Source: Rhodobacteraceae bacterium PARR1
GTDB lineage: Bacteria; Pseudomonadota; Alphaproteobacteria; Rhodobacterales; Rhodobacteraceae
Assembly: GCA_002256185.1 (NCBI GenBank)
Contig: NKIT01000021.1
Span: forward strand, 1 to 36,726
Reading direction: 5' to 3'
Length of the DNA: 36,726 bases
The notes beneath the pieces are model-generated. The model did not search any database. It worked only from the letters and a program-made list of their open reading frames with translations, and was not told where the DNA came from. Shown piece after piece: positions 8,160 to 17,422 of this stretch. Numbering within the stretch: the first letter of the stretch is position 1; each line of letters opens with the position of its first letter. Made by a program: the position numbers and the translations under genes.

Positions 8160-9737
8160 TCAATACCACATGTCCTGAACCGATGCCTTGCGGCGGGCGA
8201 TAAAGTCGCGCAGCGCCTCGTCTATGCCGGGGTCCAAGGGCGGGGCTTCAAATTCCGCCAACCGGCGTTTCCACAGTTTGTTGGCGCGGGTGGCAGCGTC
8301 GGTGGAGCCGTTCGCCTCCCATTTCTCGAATGGTTCGTTGTCGGACAGTTCACTGTCCCAGAACGCGGTTTCATAATGCTTCATCGTGTGGGAGCAGCCG
8401 AAGAAATGGTTGCCCGGTCCCACCTCGGCAAAGGCATCGACGGCGAGTTGGTCGTCATCGACCTGCACGCCTTTCAGATAGGAATGCAACGCGCCGCACA
8501 GATCCGTGTCCAGCATGAATTTCTCATAGGACATCGACAGCAGGCCATCCAGGAAGCCTGCGGAATGCAGGATGTAATTCGCGCCGCAATGCACGGCGGC
8601 CAGCATGGACATGGTGCCTTCCATCATCGCCTGTGCGTCGGGCAGTTTCGATGTGGTGAAATTGCCAGAACAGCGCAGCGGCAGGTTCAGGCGGCGGGCG
8701 AGTTGCCCGATCACCATCGACCCGATTGCCGGTTCCGGCGTGCCAAAGGTGGGGCTGCCGGATCGCAGCGACATCGACGACAGGAAGTTGCCGAACACCA
8801 CTGGCGCGCCTTTGCGCTCCAATTGCGTCAGCGCGCAACCGGCCAGCGTTTCGGCCAAGGATTGCGCGATGGCCCCGGCGGATGTCACCGGCCCCATCGC
8901 CCCGCCAAGGATGAATGGCACCAGCACCGTGCCTTGCCCCGCGCGGGCATATTCGCGCATGCCGCGCGTCATGGTTCCGTCCCAGACAAGCGGCGAGTTC
9001 ACGTTGAAATTGCCCATGATGACGCAGTTCTGGTCGGCAAACTCGGTCCCGAACAAGATGCGCGCCATATCCACACTGTCCGCCGCGCGTTCGGCGGCGG
9101 TGACAGAGCCAAGGAACGCCCGATCCGACAGGGTGATATGGGCATAGATCATATCGAGATGCCGCTTGTTCACCGCCACATCGGTCGGCTCGCAGATCGT
9201 GCCGCCAGAGTGGTGGAACCACGGGCTGGATTGCGCCAGTTTGATGAAGTTCTGGAAATCGTCCAGCGTGCCAAAGCGGCGGCCCTTGTCCAGATCCATG
9301 ACAAAGGGGCTGCCATAGGCCGGGGCAAAGACCACGTTCCGCCCGCCGATCTGCACGTTGTTCGCCGGATTGCGGGCGTGCTGGGTGAATTCGCGCGGCG
9401 CGGTGGACACCAGTTCGCGCAGCAGGCCGGGGGGGAATTTGACCAAGGTGCCTTGCACATCCGCCCCTGCCGCGCGCCAAAGTGTCAGCGCCTCTGGGTC
9501 GTCGCGGAATTCGATGCCGGTTTCGGCAAGGATGCGGTCGGCGGCGGCTTCGATCTTTTGCAGGCTTTCTTCGCCCATGACGTCATAGGTCGGAATGCCG
9601 CGCACGATATAGGCGCAATGCGGTTGGTTCTGCGCCCCTGCCGCGCGTTCGCTGCGCCGCGCCTCGCGACCGCCACGCTTGCGCGCCTTGTCGGGGGTCG
9701 TTTCGGTCGGGGCATCCAGTGGGCTGAGGTCGGCCAT
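8160..9737 (-). CDS. Trimethylamine methyltransferase (MttB) family protein without pyrrolysine
   Basis: This 525-residue protein belongs to the COG5598 MttB superfamily. The frame is uninterrupted, so the pyrrolysine (in-frame TAG) of archaeal MttB is absent. Pyrrolysine-free members that have been studied demethylate quaternary amines such as glycine betaine, proline betaine or carnitine, moving the methyl group to a corrinoid protein. Conserved-looking stretches include NPANNVQIGGRNVVFAPAYG, GGTICEPTDVAVNKRHLDM and GNFLSSMSLRSGSPTFGTPE. The N-terminal 40 residues are charged and low in complexity. The start has an AGGTGA site six bases upstream. No corrinoid-protein gene lies in the window, so the partner is elsewhere. 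The substrate is not determined; a methylated amine is the family expectation. Confidence 0.9.
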   Translation of the reverse strand: MADLSPLDAPTETTPDKARKRGGREARRSERAAGAQNQPHCAYIVRGIPTYDVMGEESLQKIEAAADRILAETGIEFRDDPEALTLWRAAGADVQGTLVKFPPGLLRELVSTAPREFTQHARNPANNVQIGGRNVVFAPAYGSPFVMDLDKGRRFGTLDDFQNFIKLAQSSPWFHHSGGTICEPTDVAVNKRHLDMIYAHITLSDRAFLGSVTAAERAADSVDMARILFGTEFADQNCVIMGNFNVNSPLVWDGTMTRGMREYARAGQGTVLVPFILGGAMGPVTSAGAIAQSLAETLAGCALTQLERKGAPVVFGNFLSSMSLRSGSPTFGTPEPAIGSMVIGQLARRLNLPLRCSGNFTTSKLPDAQAMMEGTMSMLAAVHCGANYILHSAGFLDGLLSMSYEKFMLDTDLCGALHSYLKGVQVDDDQLAVDAFAEVGPGNHFFGCSHTMKHYETAFWDSELSDNEPFEKWEANGSTDAATRANKLWKRRLAEFEAPPLDPGIDEALRDFIARRKASVQDMWY

Positions 9738-9842
9738 CGTGTCACCTGTACAGGGCTGTCCGGATCAGCCTAGTCGGGCGTCCCCCATCCCCACTTGCGC
9801 AAAAACGTCATGACGCGGGGGTAAAGGGGCGGTTTCGGCCCG

Positions 9843-10862
9843 CTAACCGCTGGTTCGCCGCACGAGGCTGGGTTCCAGCAGGATGTGATGCGGGGCGTTG
9901 CGGCCATCCATGCGGCTGAGCAGGGTTTCGGCGGCCAAGGCTCCAAGGCGACGACCGCCTTGGTCGATGCTGGACAGATCGACCAAGGGCAAAGCGGCCA
10001 GCGGGTTGTTGTCATACCCGATCACGGCAAGGTCTTCGGGCACGCGCAGGCCCATCGCACGGGCGATGTTCACCAGATCGACGGCAAACAGGTCAGACCA
10101 GCAGAAAACCGCGCGGGGGCGGGGGGTCTGTTCCAGAAACTGCCGCAGGTGATGCGGCACGCTATCGCCGTCATAGGGCATCGCGACGATCCGCCCCGGC
10201 AATCCCGCGCGCTGCATCGCCAACTGATACCCGATCTCCCGCTGGCCCGCCACGGCATGGCTGCTGTCTGGCGCATAAGCCTGTGACAGCATCACGATGT
10301 CGCGGTGGCCTGCGGCCAGCAGCGCCTCGGTCGCCAGTAAGGCGCCGCATTGGTCGTCGCTGTTGATGGTGTCGAACTGCGCCGCCGTCGCCTCGTGGTG
10401 GCCGATCACCGCGATGGGGATTTGCCGGGCGTAGCGGTCCAGCACCGCGCCCGACATGCGGGGCGCGACAAGGATCAGGCCATCCATGTGAAAATCGATC
10501 ATCTGTTCGATCAGGCTGGTCTCCACCGGCATATGTGACCGGCCCATCCCCATCAGCGATTTGAACTCGGACGGGGCGAGGATGTCGTTGATGCCTTCCA
10601 CCACCTCGGGCAGGAAGGGGTTGCCGATTTCCACCAGCAAGATGCCCACGGTGAATGTGCGCCCGCGCATCCCGCGTGCGGCAGCGCTGGGGCGGTATCC
10701 CAGCGTTTCGATGGACTCCATCACGTTCTGGCGCAGGGCATCGGACACGCCATAGGCGTTGCGCAGGACTTTGGACACCGCCGCGACCGACACGCCGGCG
10801 TGTTCCGCAACGGTGCGGATTGTCACCTTGCCGCGTGTTACCCTGCTGCCGCCGTCATCCAT
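9843..10862 (-). CDS. LacI family transcriptional repressor of the rhamnoside cassette
   Basis: A 339-residue LacI/GalR-type regulator. The N-terminal helix-turn-helix and hinge are clear: VTIRTVAEHAGVSVAAVSKV followed by TLGYRPSAAARGMRG. The rest is a periplasmic-binding-protein-like sensor domain (FTVGILLVEIGNPF, then VIGYDNNPLAALPLVDLSSI near the end). The ATG at 10862 is chosen because it lies just before the DNA-binding domain; the frame runs open to 10958 with Cys-rich unconserved sequence. It is divergent from the GH78 gene, and a perfect palindrome lies between them. It most likely represses the GH78-ABC operon and is released by a sugar from the imported substrate. Confidence 0.93.
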   Translation of the reverse strand: MDDGGSRVTRGKVTIRTVAEHAGVSVAAVSKVLRNAYGVSDALRQNVMESIETLGYRPSAAARGMRGRTFTVGILLVEIGNPFLPEVVEGINDILAPSEFKSLMGMGRSHMPVETSLIEQMIDFHMDGLILVAPRMSGAVLDRYARQIPIAVIGHHEATAAQFDTINSDDQCGALLATEALLAAGHRDIVMLSQAYAPDSSHAVAGQREIGYQLAMQRAGLPGRIVAMPYDGDSVPHHLRQFLEQTPRPRAVFCWSDLFAVDLVNIARAMGLRVPEDLAVIGYDNNPLAALPLVDLSSIDQGGRRLGALAAETLLSRMDGRNAPHHILLEPSLVRRTSG

Positions 10863-10934
10863 CCGCGACCACCCTTCCCTGCATGGACAAGACGCTATGC
10901 AAAAAACCGTTGCAATGCAATTCCGCCCGTGTAT

Positions 10935-10950
10935 CGTTCTACGTAGAACG
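10935..10950. promoter_or_regulatory. Palindromic operator candidate for the LacI-type repressor
   Basis: CGTTCTACGTAGAACG is a perfect 16-bp palindrome with the central CG step typical of LacI-family operators. It lies in the 138-bp divergent gap between the repressor and the GH78 gene. A second, smaller palindrome, TTGCAATGCAA (10910-10920), lies 15 bp away and may be another site or part of a promoter. Two GTGCAC copies (10951-10956 and 10976-10981) follow. Confidence 0.7.
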
Positions 10951-11000
10951 GTGCACACGATTCCGATTCATCGAAGTGCACCGCATGGGAGGAGATGGTC

Positions 11001-13337
11001 ATGGGCCTTGATGGCATCAACCGCGGCGCTGTCGCGGAACGGCGGCGGCTTGCCGCGCGGAACTGGACCGGGCAGATGATCGCGCCTTTGGCCGACGCCG
11101 GGGTGGGCACGCAAGCCAGTTTCGTGGCGCGGGAGTTCACCTTTGCAGGCGATGTGCCTGCGGTGCTGCATATCTCGGCCCAAGGGCTTTATCGCGCCTT
11201 CGTCAATGGGCGGCGTGTTGGGGATGATCTCTTGACCCCCGGTTGGACCTGCTATGACGACCGCATCGCCTATCAGACCTATGACATCGCGGCCTTGCTG
11301 AAACCGGGGATGAACCGGATTGAAATCTGGCTGGGCGATGGCTGGTATCGGTCACAGATGCTGTGGGCGCTGAACCCGATCTACAACACATGGGGCGACC
11401 GCATCGCCGCGATTGCCGAGGTTGTGTCGGGCGATGCCGTCATCCTGTCCACCGATGCGAACTGGCGGTCCGGCCTGCTGCCGATCACCAAATCCGGGAT
11501 TTATTGGGGCGAGGATTTCGACGCCCGTATCACTGTGGCCGAGTCATCCGGAGTTGAGGTGCTGGATTTTGACACCGCCCTGCTGGTTCCGCATGAAACT
11601 GGCGCGGTCAAGGAGCTGTCCGCCGTCGCCCCCATGGAAAGCTGGGCTGAAAGCGATGGCCGAATGGTCCATGACTTTGGCCAGAATTGCGGGGCCTATA
11701 CCCGCTTTACCGTCACGGGTGAGGCTGGCGCGACCATCCGCATCGAACATTCCGAGGTGCTGGGGCCAGAGCGGTTCTTTGACAACCGCAACTATCGCTC
11801 TGCGCGGGGGGAATTGACCTACACGCTGAAGGGCGGCGAGGCGACCTATGCGCCGATGTTCAGCTTCATGGGTTTTCGCTATGCCCGCGTGACGGTGACG
11901 GGCGCGGCACAGGTGACGGCGATCCACATGGTGCCGATCACCTCGGTCCCCGTGCAGGCGGGCGGGTTTGACTGCGGCGAAGCGGCGGTCAATCGACTGG
12001 TCTTGAACACCGTCTGGTCGCAGCGGTCGAACTTCATCGAAATCCCGACCGATTGCCCGCAGCGGGATGAACGGCTGGGCTGGACTGGCGACGCGCAGGT
12101 CTTTGCGGGCACGGCTTGCTGGCTGGCGGATAGTGAAAGCTTCCTGCGCAAGTTTCTGCGCGATGTCATGCACGATCAGCGCCCCGATGGCGCGGTGCCG
12201 CATTTCTCGCCCGATCCGACACGGCTGCATCCCATCGGGGACCGTGGCGATTGGGCCGGATCGACGGGTTGGGGCGATGCCATCGTGATCATTCCGTGGC
12301 AGCTTTACCTGCACTACGGGCGGGTTGAGGTGCTGACAGAGTGTTTCCCCGCGATGAAGGCGTGGGTCGACCACCTGTGGTCGCTGGGCAATGGTCCCAT
12401 CGTGCGCACGCATTCGCATTGGGGGGAGCGGGGGTTCACCTTCGGCGATTGGCTGCAACCCGTCGGTGACAACCGCAAGCCGCGCCCGACGATTGCCGAT
12501 GATTGCGCGGCGACGCTGTATCACTTCATCTCAACCGATCTTTCCGCACGGATTGCCACGATCATCGGGCAGGATGCGGCGGCTGCGGACCTGCGCCAAC
12601 GGGCCGAGGCGATCCGGGTGGCCTTTGCCCATGAATACATCGCGCCGTCGGGGCGGCTCGCGCATAATGACCAGACGTCCTATGCGCTGGCCTTCCTGCA
12701 TGACCTGATCCCCGCGCAACATCTGGATGCCGCGAAGCGCTACTTCCGCAAAGAGGTTGAGGATGCGGATTACCTGATCGGCACCGGCTTTATCGGCACG
12801 CCTGCGTTGCTGCCTGCGCTGACCAAACTGGGGATGCTGGATCTGGCGGAAAAGGTGTTCCTGAACCGCAAGGTGCCGGGGTGGCTTTATCAGGTGGATC
12901 GCGGCGCGACCACGATCTGGGAACGTTGGGATGCCATGGCCCCGGACGGGTCGATCTATGACCCGGACATGAACAGCTACAACCACTATGCCTATGGTGC
13001 GGTGTGCCAATGGCTGTTCGAATCCGTGGCGGGCGTGGCCCCTGACCCGGATCACCCCGGATTTGACCGCGTGCTGATTGCGCCAAAGGTTCTGCCCGCA
13101 TTGGGCCATGTCTCGGCGTGGCACGATTGCCGCCATGGCCGCCTGTCCGCCGCGTGGCGGCTTGAGGGCGGAACCGTCACCTATGACCTGACGCTGCCTG
13201 ACGGCTGCAAAGGGTTGCTGCTGCCCGATCCGGGCCGCTCACGCCATCACATCGGGGGGCAGACCTTCGCCATCCCCGATGCGGGCCTGCACCTGCCGCC
13301 GGGGCGGCATGTGATCACCTTTGATCTGACCGACTGA
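11001..13337 (+). CDS. Alpha-L-rhamnosidase, glycoside hydrolase family 78, cytoplasmic
   Basis: GH78 enzymes cut terminal alpha-L-rhamnose from oligosaccharides, flavonoid glycosides and polysaccharide fragments by inversion. Domains in order: N-terminal beta domain (about 30-140, with YRAFVNGRRVGDDLLTPGWT), second beta domain (about 205-310, with MVHDFGQNCGAYTRF), (alpha/alpha)6 catalytic barrel (about 315-670) and C-terminal beta domain. The catalytic-site motif DCPQRDERLGWTGDAQ and the later TTIWERWDA segment are both intact. There is no signal peptide, so hydrolysis is expected in the cytoplasm after uptake. At 778 residues it lacks extra N-terminal modules. The ATG at 11001 sits six bases after GGAGGAG; the ATG at 10995 directly abuts that site and is less likely. 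It leads an operon with a CUT1 importer. Confidence 0.94.
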   Translation: MGLDGINRGAVAERRRLAARNWTGQMIAPLADAGVGTQASFVAREFTFAGDVPAVLHISAQGLYRAFVNGRRVGDDLLTPGWTCYDDRIAYQTYDIAALLKPGMNRIEIWLGDGWYRSQMLWALNPIYNTWGDRIAAIAEVVSGDAVILSTDANWRSGLLPITKSGIYWGEDFDARITVAESSGVEVLDFDTALLVPHETGAVKELSAVAPMESWAESDGRMVHDFGQNCGAYTRFTVTGEAGATIRIEHSEVLGPERFFDNRNYRSARGELTYTLKGGEATYAPMFSFMGFRYARVTVTGAAQVTAIHMVPITSVPVQAGGFDCGEAAVNRLVLNTVWSQRSNFIEIPTDCPQRDERLGWTGDAQVFAGTACWLADSESFLRKFLRDVMHDQRPDGAVPHFSPDPTRLHPIGDRGDWAGSTGWGDAIVIIPWQLYLHYGRVEVLTECFPAMKAWVDHLWSLGNGPIVRTHSHWGERGFTFGDWLQPVGDNRKPRPTIADDCAATLYHFISTDLSARIATIIGQDAAAADLRQRAEAIRVAFAHEYIAPSGRLAHNDQTSYALAFLHDLIPAQHLDAAKRYFRKEVEDADYLIGTGFIGTPALLPALTKLGMLDLAEKVFLNRKVPGWLYQVDRGATTIWERWDAMAPDGSIYDPDMNSYNHYAYGAVCQWLFESVAGVAPDPDHPGFDRVLIAPKVLPALGHVSAWHDCRHGRLSAAWRLEGGTVTYDLTLPDGCKGLLLPDPGRSRHHIGGQTFAIPDAGLHLPPGRHVITFDLTD

Positions 13338-13375
13338 CAATCGACCCGCAAACGGGCTTTCTGGGAGGAGACCTC

Positions 13376-14653
13376 ATGACCAAACACCTGCATAGCGCGG
13401 CGCTTGCCTCTGCCATCGCCTTGATCGGCGGCATGGCACAGGCCGAAGTGACGCTGTCTGTCCTGATCGACAACAACCCCGAAACCGTCGCCGCGATGGA
13501 AGGGTTGACCGCCGCCTACACCGCCGCCAACCCCGATGTGACCTTTGACATCGAACAGCGCGCCGGTGGGACCGAGGGGGACAACATCGTCAAGACCCGT
13601 CTGGCGACGGGTGAGATGGCCGACATCTTCAACTACAACTCCGGTTCGCTGTTTCAGGCGCTGAAGCCGGAACAGACCTTGGCCGACCTGACGGGTCTGG
13701 CGGGGCAGGCCAATGTGCTGGACAGCTTCAAGCAGGTGGTCACCGCTGGCGATGGCACGGTGCGCGGCATTCCCTTTGGTCCGGCGATGGGTGGCGGTAT
13801 CTTCTACAACCGCCCGATCTATGCCGAGCTTGGCCTGTCCGTCCCCAAGTCATGGGATGAGTTCATGGCCAACAACGAAAAGATCAAGGCGGCGGGCAAG
13901 GTTGCCGTGGCCCAGACATACAAGGACACCTGGACTAGTCAGTTGTTCGTGCTGTCGGACTATTTCAACGTGCAGGCCGAAGTCCCGACCTTTGCCGCCG
14001 ATTACACCGCGAACAAGGCCAAATATGCCAGCACCCCGGCGGCGATGCGCGGGTTTGAATATCTGGAGGCCGTGAACAAGGCCGGTGTGTTGAACGAAGA
14101 TTTCGGCGCCGCGACCTTTGAAGATGGCATGCGGATGGTCGCAACGGGTGAGGCTGCGCACTATCCGATGCTGACCTTTGGCATCGGCACGGTGAAGCAG
14201 AACCATCCCGACAATCTGGCCGATCTTGGCTTTTTCGCCCAACCCGGCCCGGATGCCGCCAAGAATGGTCTGACGGTGTGGATGCCTGCAGCGCTCTATC
14301 TGCCCGCAGGCGGTGAAAATCAGGAAGAGGCGTTGAAATTCCTCGATTTCGTCGCTTCGGTCGAGGGGTGTCAGGCCTATATCGCGGCGGCGGGGGCCTC
14401 TGGTCCGTTCCTGATCAAGGATTGCGCGCTGCCCGATGACGTGCCGCAGGCGGTCAAGGACATGCTGCCCTACTTCCAGACCGAAGGTGCTACTGCCCCC
14501 GCGCTGGAATTCCTGTCGCCGGTCAAAGGCCCTGCGCTGGAGCAATTGACGGTCGAGGTCGGTTCAGGCATTCGCCCTGCCGCCGATGCCGCCGCGCTTT
14601 ATGACCAGGATGTCGAAAAGCAGGCAAAGCAGCTCGGTCTGCCCAACTGGTGA
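13376..14653 (+). CDS. ABC sugar transporter, periplasmic substrate-binding protein (CUT1)
   Basis: A 425-residue extracellular solute-binding protein of family 1. A signal peptide occupies residues 1-23 (ending MAQA) with no lipobox Cys, so the mature protein is free in the periplasm. Family features include DIFNYNSGSLFQALKPEQ, the domain-crossing region GIPFGPAMGGGIFYNRPIY, and the later GEAAHYPMLTFGIG segment. A strong GGAGGAG site precedes the start. It is the second gene of the operon, 38 bp after the GH78 gene, so its ligand is expected to be a rhamnose-containing oligosaccharide or glycoside; this is inferred from context. A stable hairpin follows its stop and may raise its expression over the permeases. 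Confidence 0.94.
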   Translation: MTKHLHSAALASAIALIGGMAQAEVTLSVLIDNNPETVAAMEGLTAAYTAANPDVTFDIEQRAGGTEGDNIVKTRLATGEMADIFNYNSGSLFQALKPEQTLADLTGLAGQANVLDSFKQVVTAGDGTVRGIPFGPAMGGGIFYNRPIYAELGLSVPKSWDEFMANNEKIKAAGKVAVAQTYKDTWTSQLFVLSDYFNVQAEVPTFAADYTANKAKYASTPAAMRGFEYLEAVNKAGVLNEDFGAATFEDGMRMVATGEAAHYPMLTFGIGTVKQNHPDNLADLGFFAQPGPDAAKNGLTVWMPAALYLPAGGENQEEALKFLDFVASVEGCQAYIAAAGASGPFLIKDCALPDDVPQAVKDMLPYFQTEGATAPALEFLSPVKGPALEQLTVEVGSGIRPAADAAALYDQDVEKQAKQLGLPNW

Positions 14654-14682
14654 TGCCTCCCTGACCCGGTTCTGGCAGACTG

Positions 14683-14716
14683 ATCCCGCGCCGCGCCGAC
14701 CTGTGCGGCGCGGGAT
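14683..14716 (+). promoter_or_regulatory. Intercistronic stem-loop downstream of the binding-protein gene
   Basis: ATCCCGCGCCGC pairs perfectly with GCGGCGCGGGAT (12 bp) over a 10-base loop. No T run follows, so it is not a standard terminator. It lies 30 bp after the binding-protein stop and 21 bp before the first permease start. Such hairpins, known from malE-malF, protect the upstream mRNA from 3' exonucleases and let the binding protein be made in excess. That role is inferred here. Confidence 0.7.
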
Positions 14717-14737
14717 ACCCCGACAGATGGACACCGC

Positions 14738-15598
14738 ATGACACGCCGTTCGCCCTATCCCTATTGGTTCGTCCTGCCTGCGGCGGTGATCTATTCGGCC
14801 TTGTTTCTGGTGCCGACGCTGGCGTCGTTCTGGTTCAGCCTGACGCGGTGGGATCTGTTTTCCGCCACCTTCATCGGGCTAGAGAATTTCCGGCAGTTCT
14901 TTTCCGAACCCTTTTTGGTGCAGGGTCTGGTCAATACGATGATCTATGCCATGGCGACCTCTGGCCTCAAGACGGTGCTGGGGCTGCTGCTGGCCGTTCT
15001 GCTGACCTCTGGTATTTACGCGCAGGGGTTCTTGCGGACGGTGGTGTTCTTTCCGGTGCTGGTGTCCACCATCGGCATCGGCCTGACCTTCAGCGAGTTG
15101 ATGCACCCGACCAAGGGCGCGATCAACGTGGCGCTTGAGGCGTTTGGCGTCGACGGTCCCGGCTGGCTGACCAATCCGCAACTGGCGCTGTTTTCCGTCG
15201 CGCTGGTGGATGTGTGGAAAGGGGTGGGTCTTGCCACGCTGATCTTTATCGCAGGCCTTGCCTCGATCAGCCCCGATTTCTACGAGGCCGCCCGCATTGA
15301 CGGCGCAACCCGCACGCAGATGTTCTGGCGTGTGACCGTGCCCTTGGTGCGGCCTGCGACCGTGACGGTGATCACGCTGTCGCTGATCGGCGGGATGCGG
15401 TCGTTTGACCTGATCTGGGCAATGACGCGGGGCGGGCCGGGCTTTTCGTCGGATGTCTTGGCCAGCGTGATCTACAAGCAATATCAGGCCGGGTTCTATG
15501 GCCTGTCCACGGCGGGCAACGTGATCCTGTTCCTGCTGATCGCCGTGATCCTTGTGCCCTTGACGGTCTGGTTCAACCGGCGCGAGGTGGCGCAATGA
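14738..15598 (+). CDS. ABC sugar transporter permease, MalF/UgpA-like
   Basis: A 286-residue inner-membrane protein with about six hydrophobic helices, the first at WFVLPAAVIYSALFLVPTLA. The EAA loop that docks the ATPase is clear at about 183-203 (FYEAARIDGATRTQMFWRVT). Length and pattern fit MalF-like CUT1 permeases. No good ribosome site is visible before the ATG, so translation may be modest. It overlaps the next permease gene by 4 bp (ATGA), which indicates translational coupling. Confidence 0.94.
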   Translation: MTRRSPYPYWFVLPAAVIYSALFLVPTLASFWFSLTRWDLFSATFIGLENFRQFFSEPFLVQGLVNTMIYAMATSGLKTVLGLLLAVLLTSGIYAQGFLRTVVFFPVLVSTIGIGLTFSELMHPTKGAINVALEAFGVDGPGWLTNPQLALFSVALVDVWKGVGLATLIFIAGLASISPDFYEAARIDGATRTQMFWRVTVPLVRPATVTVITLSLIGGMRSFDLIWAMTRGGPGFSSDVLASVIYKQYQAGFYGLSTAGNVILFLLIAVILVPLTVWFNRREVAQ

Positions 15599-16434
15599 TC
15601 CGTGGTGCAATGACAAGACGGCAGTTCTGGACCGGCATCGCAGCGCTGGTCGCTGCGACGGTGGTGTTCATCATCCCCTTTATCTTCATCTTCCTGATGG
15701 CCGCCAAAACCAAACAAGAGGCGTCGCGTCTGGATTTCAGCCTGCCCGCCGACTGGCAGCTTTGGCAAAACCTTGTCGATGTGGTGCAGGCCCGCAATTA
15801 CATGCTGTTGCTGGCCTATTTCAACTCTACCGTCATTACGGTGGGTGCGGTGACCGGGCTGGTGATTTTTGCCGCAATGGTGGGCTATGTGCTGCAACGG
15901 CGCGAGTCCAGATGGAACAAGGTGATCTACGGTTTCGTCCTTGCCGGATTGATGATCCCGCCCGCCGTGGTGCCGACGATCTGGGTGTTGCAGGGCTTGG
16001 GTCTGTTCAAGACCATCCACGGCATGATCCTGATCCAGATTGCCTATGGGCTGTCGTTTTCAATCCTGCTTTACCGCAGCTTCATCGCCAGCATCCCCCG
16101 CGATCTGGATGAGGCTGCGATCATCGACGGTGCGCGCCCGTGGCAGGTGTTCTACAAGGTGGTGCTGCCGCTCTTGAAGCCGGTGACAGTGACCAACATT
16201 GTCGTGCAATCCATCGGCATCTTCAACGATTTCACCAACCCGCTGTACTACCTGCCGGGCAAGGAAAACGTGACGGTGCAACTGACGCTCTACAACTTTC
16301 AAAGCCAGTTCCTGTCGCAGTTCAACCTTCTGTTCATGAACGTGCTGCTCGTCACGATCCCGCCGCTGATCGTGTTCATCTTCTTCAACCGTCAGATCGT
16401 GGCCGGCATGACCGCCGGTGGCGTCAAAGGGTAA
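15595..16434 (+). CDS. ABC sugar transporter permease, MalG/UgpE-like
   Basis: A 279-residue inner-membrane protein, the second permease of the CUT1 importer. The first membrane helix is near FWTGIAALVAATVVFIIPFI, and the EAA loop reads DLDEAAIIDGARPWQVFYKV (about 161-180). A second in-frame Met six residues in (MTRRQFW, 15610) is an alternative start, but the overlap with the previous stop supports 15595. The C-terminus ends NRQIVAGMTAGGVKG, usual for MalG-like permeases. The ATPase gene begins 3 bp later. Confidence 0.94.
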   Translation: MIRGAMTRRQFWTGIAALVAATVVFIIPFIFIFLMAAKTKQEASRLDFSLPADWQLWQNLVDVVQARNYMLLLAYFNSTVITVGAVTGLVIFAAMVGYVLQRRESRWNKVIYGFVLAGLMIPPAVVPTIWVLQGLGLFKTIHGMILIQIAYGLSFSILLYRSFIASIPRDLDEAAIIDGARPWQVFYKVVLPLLKPVTVTNIVVQSIGIFNDFTNPLYYLPGKENVTVQLTLYNFQSQFLSQFNLLFMNVLLVTIPPLIVFIFFNRQIVAGMTAGGVKG

Positions 16435-16437
16435 CCC

Positions 16438-17418
16438 ATGTCGAAAGTCGTCCTCTCTGGCATCCGCAAAAGTTTTGGCGCGGTGGATGTGATCAAGGGC
16501 ATCGACCTGACCGTGCAGTCGGGTGAGTTCTGCGTGTTCGTCGGTCCGTCTGGCTGCGGCAAGTCAACGCTGTTGCGCATCATCTCGGGTCTTGAATCGC
16601 AAACAGACGGGCGGCTTGAGATTGCCGGGCAGGACGTCAGCGGGCGGGAGCCTTCCGAACGCGGCATCGCGATGGTGTTCCAATCCTACGCGCTTTACCC
16701 GCATCTGACCGTGCGCGAAAACATCGGCTTCGGTCTGAGCCTTGCGAAATTGCCGAAAGCCGAAATTGCCGCCAAGGTCGGTGCCGCGGCCGAGGCGTTG
16801 CAACTGACCCACCTTCTGGACCGCAAGCCCAAGGCACTGTCGGGTGGTCAACGCCAGCGCGTCGCCATTGGGCGGGCGATGGTGCGCGATCCCAAGGTGT
16901 TCCTGCTGGACGAGCCGCTGTCGAACCTTGATGCCTCACTTCGGACCCAGATGCGGATGGAGTTGACCGAACTCCATGCCAAACTGGGGGCCACGATGAT
17001 CTATGTGACCCATGATCAGGTTGAGGCGATGACGATGGCCGACAAGATCGTGGTGCTGAACGGCGGCACCATCGAACAGGTCGGCACCCCGATGGAGCTT
17101 TACGACCACCCCGCCACCCCCTTTGTCGCTGGCTTCATCGGCAGTCCGCGTATGAACCTGCTGACGGGGGATGCCGCCCGCGCCTTTGGCTGCGGCACCT
17201 ATGGCATCCGACCCGAACATCTGACGCTGTCGGCGACGGATGGCCTGTGGCAAGGCACCGTCCGCCATGTGGAACGGCTGGGCGCGGATGCGATGGTGCA
17301 TCTGGCGACCGAAGCCGTCGGCCCCCTGACCGCCCGCGCCGCCGGGGATACTGCGCTGCACCCCGGCCAGACGGTCTTTGCGACACCGATGCCGGGGCGG
17401 GATCACCGCTTTCCCTGA
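16438..17418 (+). CDS. ABC transporter ATP-binding protein, UgpC/MsmK-like
   Basis: The ATPase subunit that drives the CUT1 importer. Walker A GPSGCGKST is at 36-44, the signature LSGGQRQRVAIGRAM starts at 134, Walker B FLLDEP is at 155-160 and the switch His192 lies in THDQ. A short C-terminal TOBE-type region follows (YGIRPEHLTLS, then VRHVERLGADAMVHL). At 326 residues it is a little shorter than many UgpC proteins, but all catalytic parts are present. It is the last gene of the operon, followed by a terminator. Confidence 0.95.
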   Translation: MSKVVLSGIRKSFGAVDVIKGIDLTVQSGEFCVFVGPSGCGKSTLLRIISGLESQTDGRLEIAGQDVSGREPSERGIAMVFQSYALYPHLTVRENIGFGLSLAKLPKAEIAAKVGAAAEALQLTHLLDRKPKALSGGQRQRVAIGRAMVRDPKVFLLDEPLSNLDASLRTQMRMELTELHAKLGATMIYVTHDQVEAMTMADKIVVLNGGTIEQVGTPMELYDHPATPFVAGFIGSPRMNLLTGDAARAFGCGTYGIRPEHLTLSATDGLWQGTVRHVERLGADAMVHLATEAVGPLTARAAGDTALHPGQTVFATPMPGRDHRFP

Positions 17419-17422
17419 CTTT

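Noticed and set aside
8160-9737. Pyrrolysine-containing MttB
   Set aside because: The frame has no internal TAG, and no pyl genes are nearby.
9801-9820. Terminator for the LacI-type gene at the CGTCATGACG palindrome
   Set aside because: The palindrome has no room for a stable loop; the T run alone is not enough to call it.
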